A stretch of DNA of 64,000 nt, taken from contig OY730443.1 of the NCBI GenBank assembly GCA_963422705.1, positions 3,472,001-3,536,000 on the forward strand, given 5' to 3'. Below are positions 63,144 to 64,000 of the stretch, in pieces (position 1 is the stretch's first letter; each line of letters begins with the position of its first letter). The notes beneath the pieces are model-generated. The model made no database searches and was not told the DNA's origin. It saw only the letters and a program-made list of their open reading frames with translations. Position numbers and translations under genes: made by a program. The DNA is from G963422705 sp963422705 (lineage in GTDB: Bacteria > Poribacteria > WGA-4E > WGA-3G).

Positions 63144-63173
63144 TTGACTCAGTTTTGGGTATCTTGTTATACT
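63144..63173 (+). promoter_or_regulatory. Promoter of the Gfo/Idh/MocA gene
   Basis: TTGACT (63144-63149), an 18-base spacer and TATACT (63168-63173). Both hexamers match at five of six positions; the predicted start is about 40 bases before the ATG at 63221. The preceding 200 bases contain no convincing gene. Confidence 0.6.
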
Positions 63174-63220
63174 GTCCATAAACCGAAACTATCGATATCT
63201 CCAAACAGGATGGAATCCCT

Positions 63221-64000
63221 ATGATAACTCAACGCAAACACCCCATCCGTTGGGGTATTCTCAGCACTGCGAATATTGCCGCAAAGCTTGCGCGTGCAAT
63301 TCACCTTGCCGGGAATGCTGACTTAATTGCTGTTGCCAGTCGAACTGCTGAACGCGCTGCAACGTGGGCATCGCAACATAGCGTCCCAACCGCCTACGCT
63401 ACCTACGACGAACTTCTCGCCGACGAATCGCTTGATGCCGTTTACATCCCATTGCCCCCGTCCCTCCACGCCGAGTGGACAATTAAAGCGGCAGAACGCG
63501 GCAAGCACGTCCTGTGTGAGAAGCCGCTCTCTGCAAACGCGAGCGAAGCCGTCGCCATGGCGGATGCTTGCCACCAAAACGGCGTGCAACTTATGGACGG
63601 TGTCATGTGGGTACATCACGAACGCACCGCGATAATGAAGCAGATGCTCACCGATGGCGCCTTAGGACAACTCCGACGCGTCACTGCCGCTTTCACCTTC
63701 AATTGGGATACCGTGCCAGTCGGCAACATCCGCGCAATGAAAGAATTTGCAGGCGGATGTCTTGGCGATTTAGGCTATTACTGTGTCCGCGCGATTCTCT
63801 GGGCATTTGAGGCCATGCCGACGCAGCTCTTCGCAACCGCGCGCTATAACGACGGGGTGGAATTCAATCTCACCGGCATCCTCTGGTTTGAAGATGAACG
63901 GATTGCAACCTTTGATTGTGGGTTTGATACCGCACCACGGAAATGGGTTGAGGTTGCAGGGACGCGCGCATCTCTCGTCTGTGATGATTTCACCCTGCCA
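63221..64000 (+). CDS. Gfo/Idh/MocA family oxidoreductase (cut by the window end)
   Basis: Open from ATG 63221 to the end of the window, 260 codons so far with no stop. The N-terminal Rossmann fold reads RWGILSTANIAAKLARAI, then the family motifs VYIPLPPSLHAEW, GKHVLCEKPLSANASEA with the catalytic EKP lysine, and GVMWVHHERTAIM. The C-terminal alpha/beta domain is present in part (GALGQLRRV, GGCLGDLGYYCVRAIL). Family members oxidise or isomerise sugars and polyols with NAD(P). It resembles the dehydrogenase subgroup with MDGVMW. Substrate unknown. Confidence 0.92.
   Translation, partial: MITQRKHPIRWGILSTANIAAKLARAIHLAGNADLIAVASRTAERAATWASQHSVPTAYATYDELLADESLDAVYIPLPPSLHAEWTIKAAERGKHVLCEKPLSANASEAVAMADACHQNGVQLMDGVMWVHHERTAIMKQMLTDGALGQLRRVTAAFTFNWDTVPVGNIRAMKEFAGGCLGDLGYYCVRAILWAFEAMPTQLFATARYNDGVEFNLTGILWFEDERIATFDCGFDTAPRKWVEVAGTRASLVCDDFTLP

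Noticed and set aside
1..64000. CRISPR array, prophage or defence island
   Set aside because: No regularly spaced repeats, phage structural genes, restriction, toxin-antitoxin or Cas genes were seen; TnpB here belongs to an IS element.

Overview
The window reads as chromosomal DNA of an uncultured Gram-negative-type bacterium. LpxB and LpxK, a BamA/TamA-type barrel, a TolC channel and a PorV/PorQ-like barrel all point to an outer membrane with lipid A. The mix of families (CRTAC1/FG-GAP proteins, formylglycine-generating-enzyme-like proteins, LamG proteins, a DUF6785 membrane protein, mandelate-racemase, Gfo/Idh/MocA and DAO oxidoreductases, an MXAN_6640-type protease) resembles Candidatus Poribacteria. 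That assignment is inference from family content; there is no rRNA here to test it. Most genes are housekeeping or secreted/envelope genes. No prophage, CRISPR array or defence island is visible.

Layout. 1-5.4 kb: a PPOX flavoprotein, a secreted metalloprotease-like protein, a lipoprotein and an FAD monooxygenase-like protein (+). 5.5-9.4 kb: a Tat-exported DUF4159 protein, a phosphodiester glycosidase and purB (-). 9.5-11.2 kb: an IS200/IS605-family element with both end hairpins, a decayed tnpA and an open tnpB, apparently inserted in a minus-strand gene now reduced to a fragment. 11.3-14.8 kb: a possible leader/terminator and ileS, which encodes an eukaryote-like IleRS with a GVHH signature in place of HxGH. 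14.8-31 kb, all minus: a secreted propeller protein, a sigma-54 activator, secF-secD, tRNA-Arg(CCU), apt, two zinc dehydrogenases, rpe, a CRTAC1-ankyrin fusion, an FGE-like protein, a TPR protein and a LamG protein.

31-43 kb: an unrecognised 565-aa protein behind a strong promoter, an SDR oxidoreductase, a BamA/TamA protein (-), a B12-binding radical SAM protein with a duplicated helical tail, an ECF transporter pair (fused double ATPase plus EcfT), and a sulfotransferase-like/class IV aminotransferase pair. 43-46.5 kb: argC (frameshifted)-lpxB-lpxK (-). 47-57 kb: a Ycf48-like propeller, a TolC/adaptor pair without a pump, a GHMP sugar kinase, a DUF6785 membrane protein (frameshifted near its end) and a PorV/PorQ-like barrel. 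57-64 kb: an enolase-superfamily enzyme, small unknown proteins, a LON-domain protein, a PgsA-like phosphotransferase, a coiled-coil protein, a four-repeat membrane protein, an FAD oxidoreductase, and a Gfo/Idh/MocA oxidoreductase that runs off the end.

The items most worth a second look are: the altered IleRS signature; the TnpB whose RuvC-II glutamate position is glycine; the sigma-54 activator with degenerate copies of its Fis helices; the membrane protein built of four ~48-residue repeats; the radical SAM tail duplication; the sulfotransferase/aminotransferase pair; a nested inverted-repeat element near 46.6 kb; and two single-base frameshifts at C/G runs. I found no clearly undescribed multi-gene system; the novelty is mostly in individual proteins and non-coding elements.
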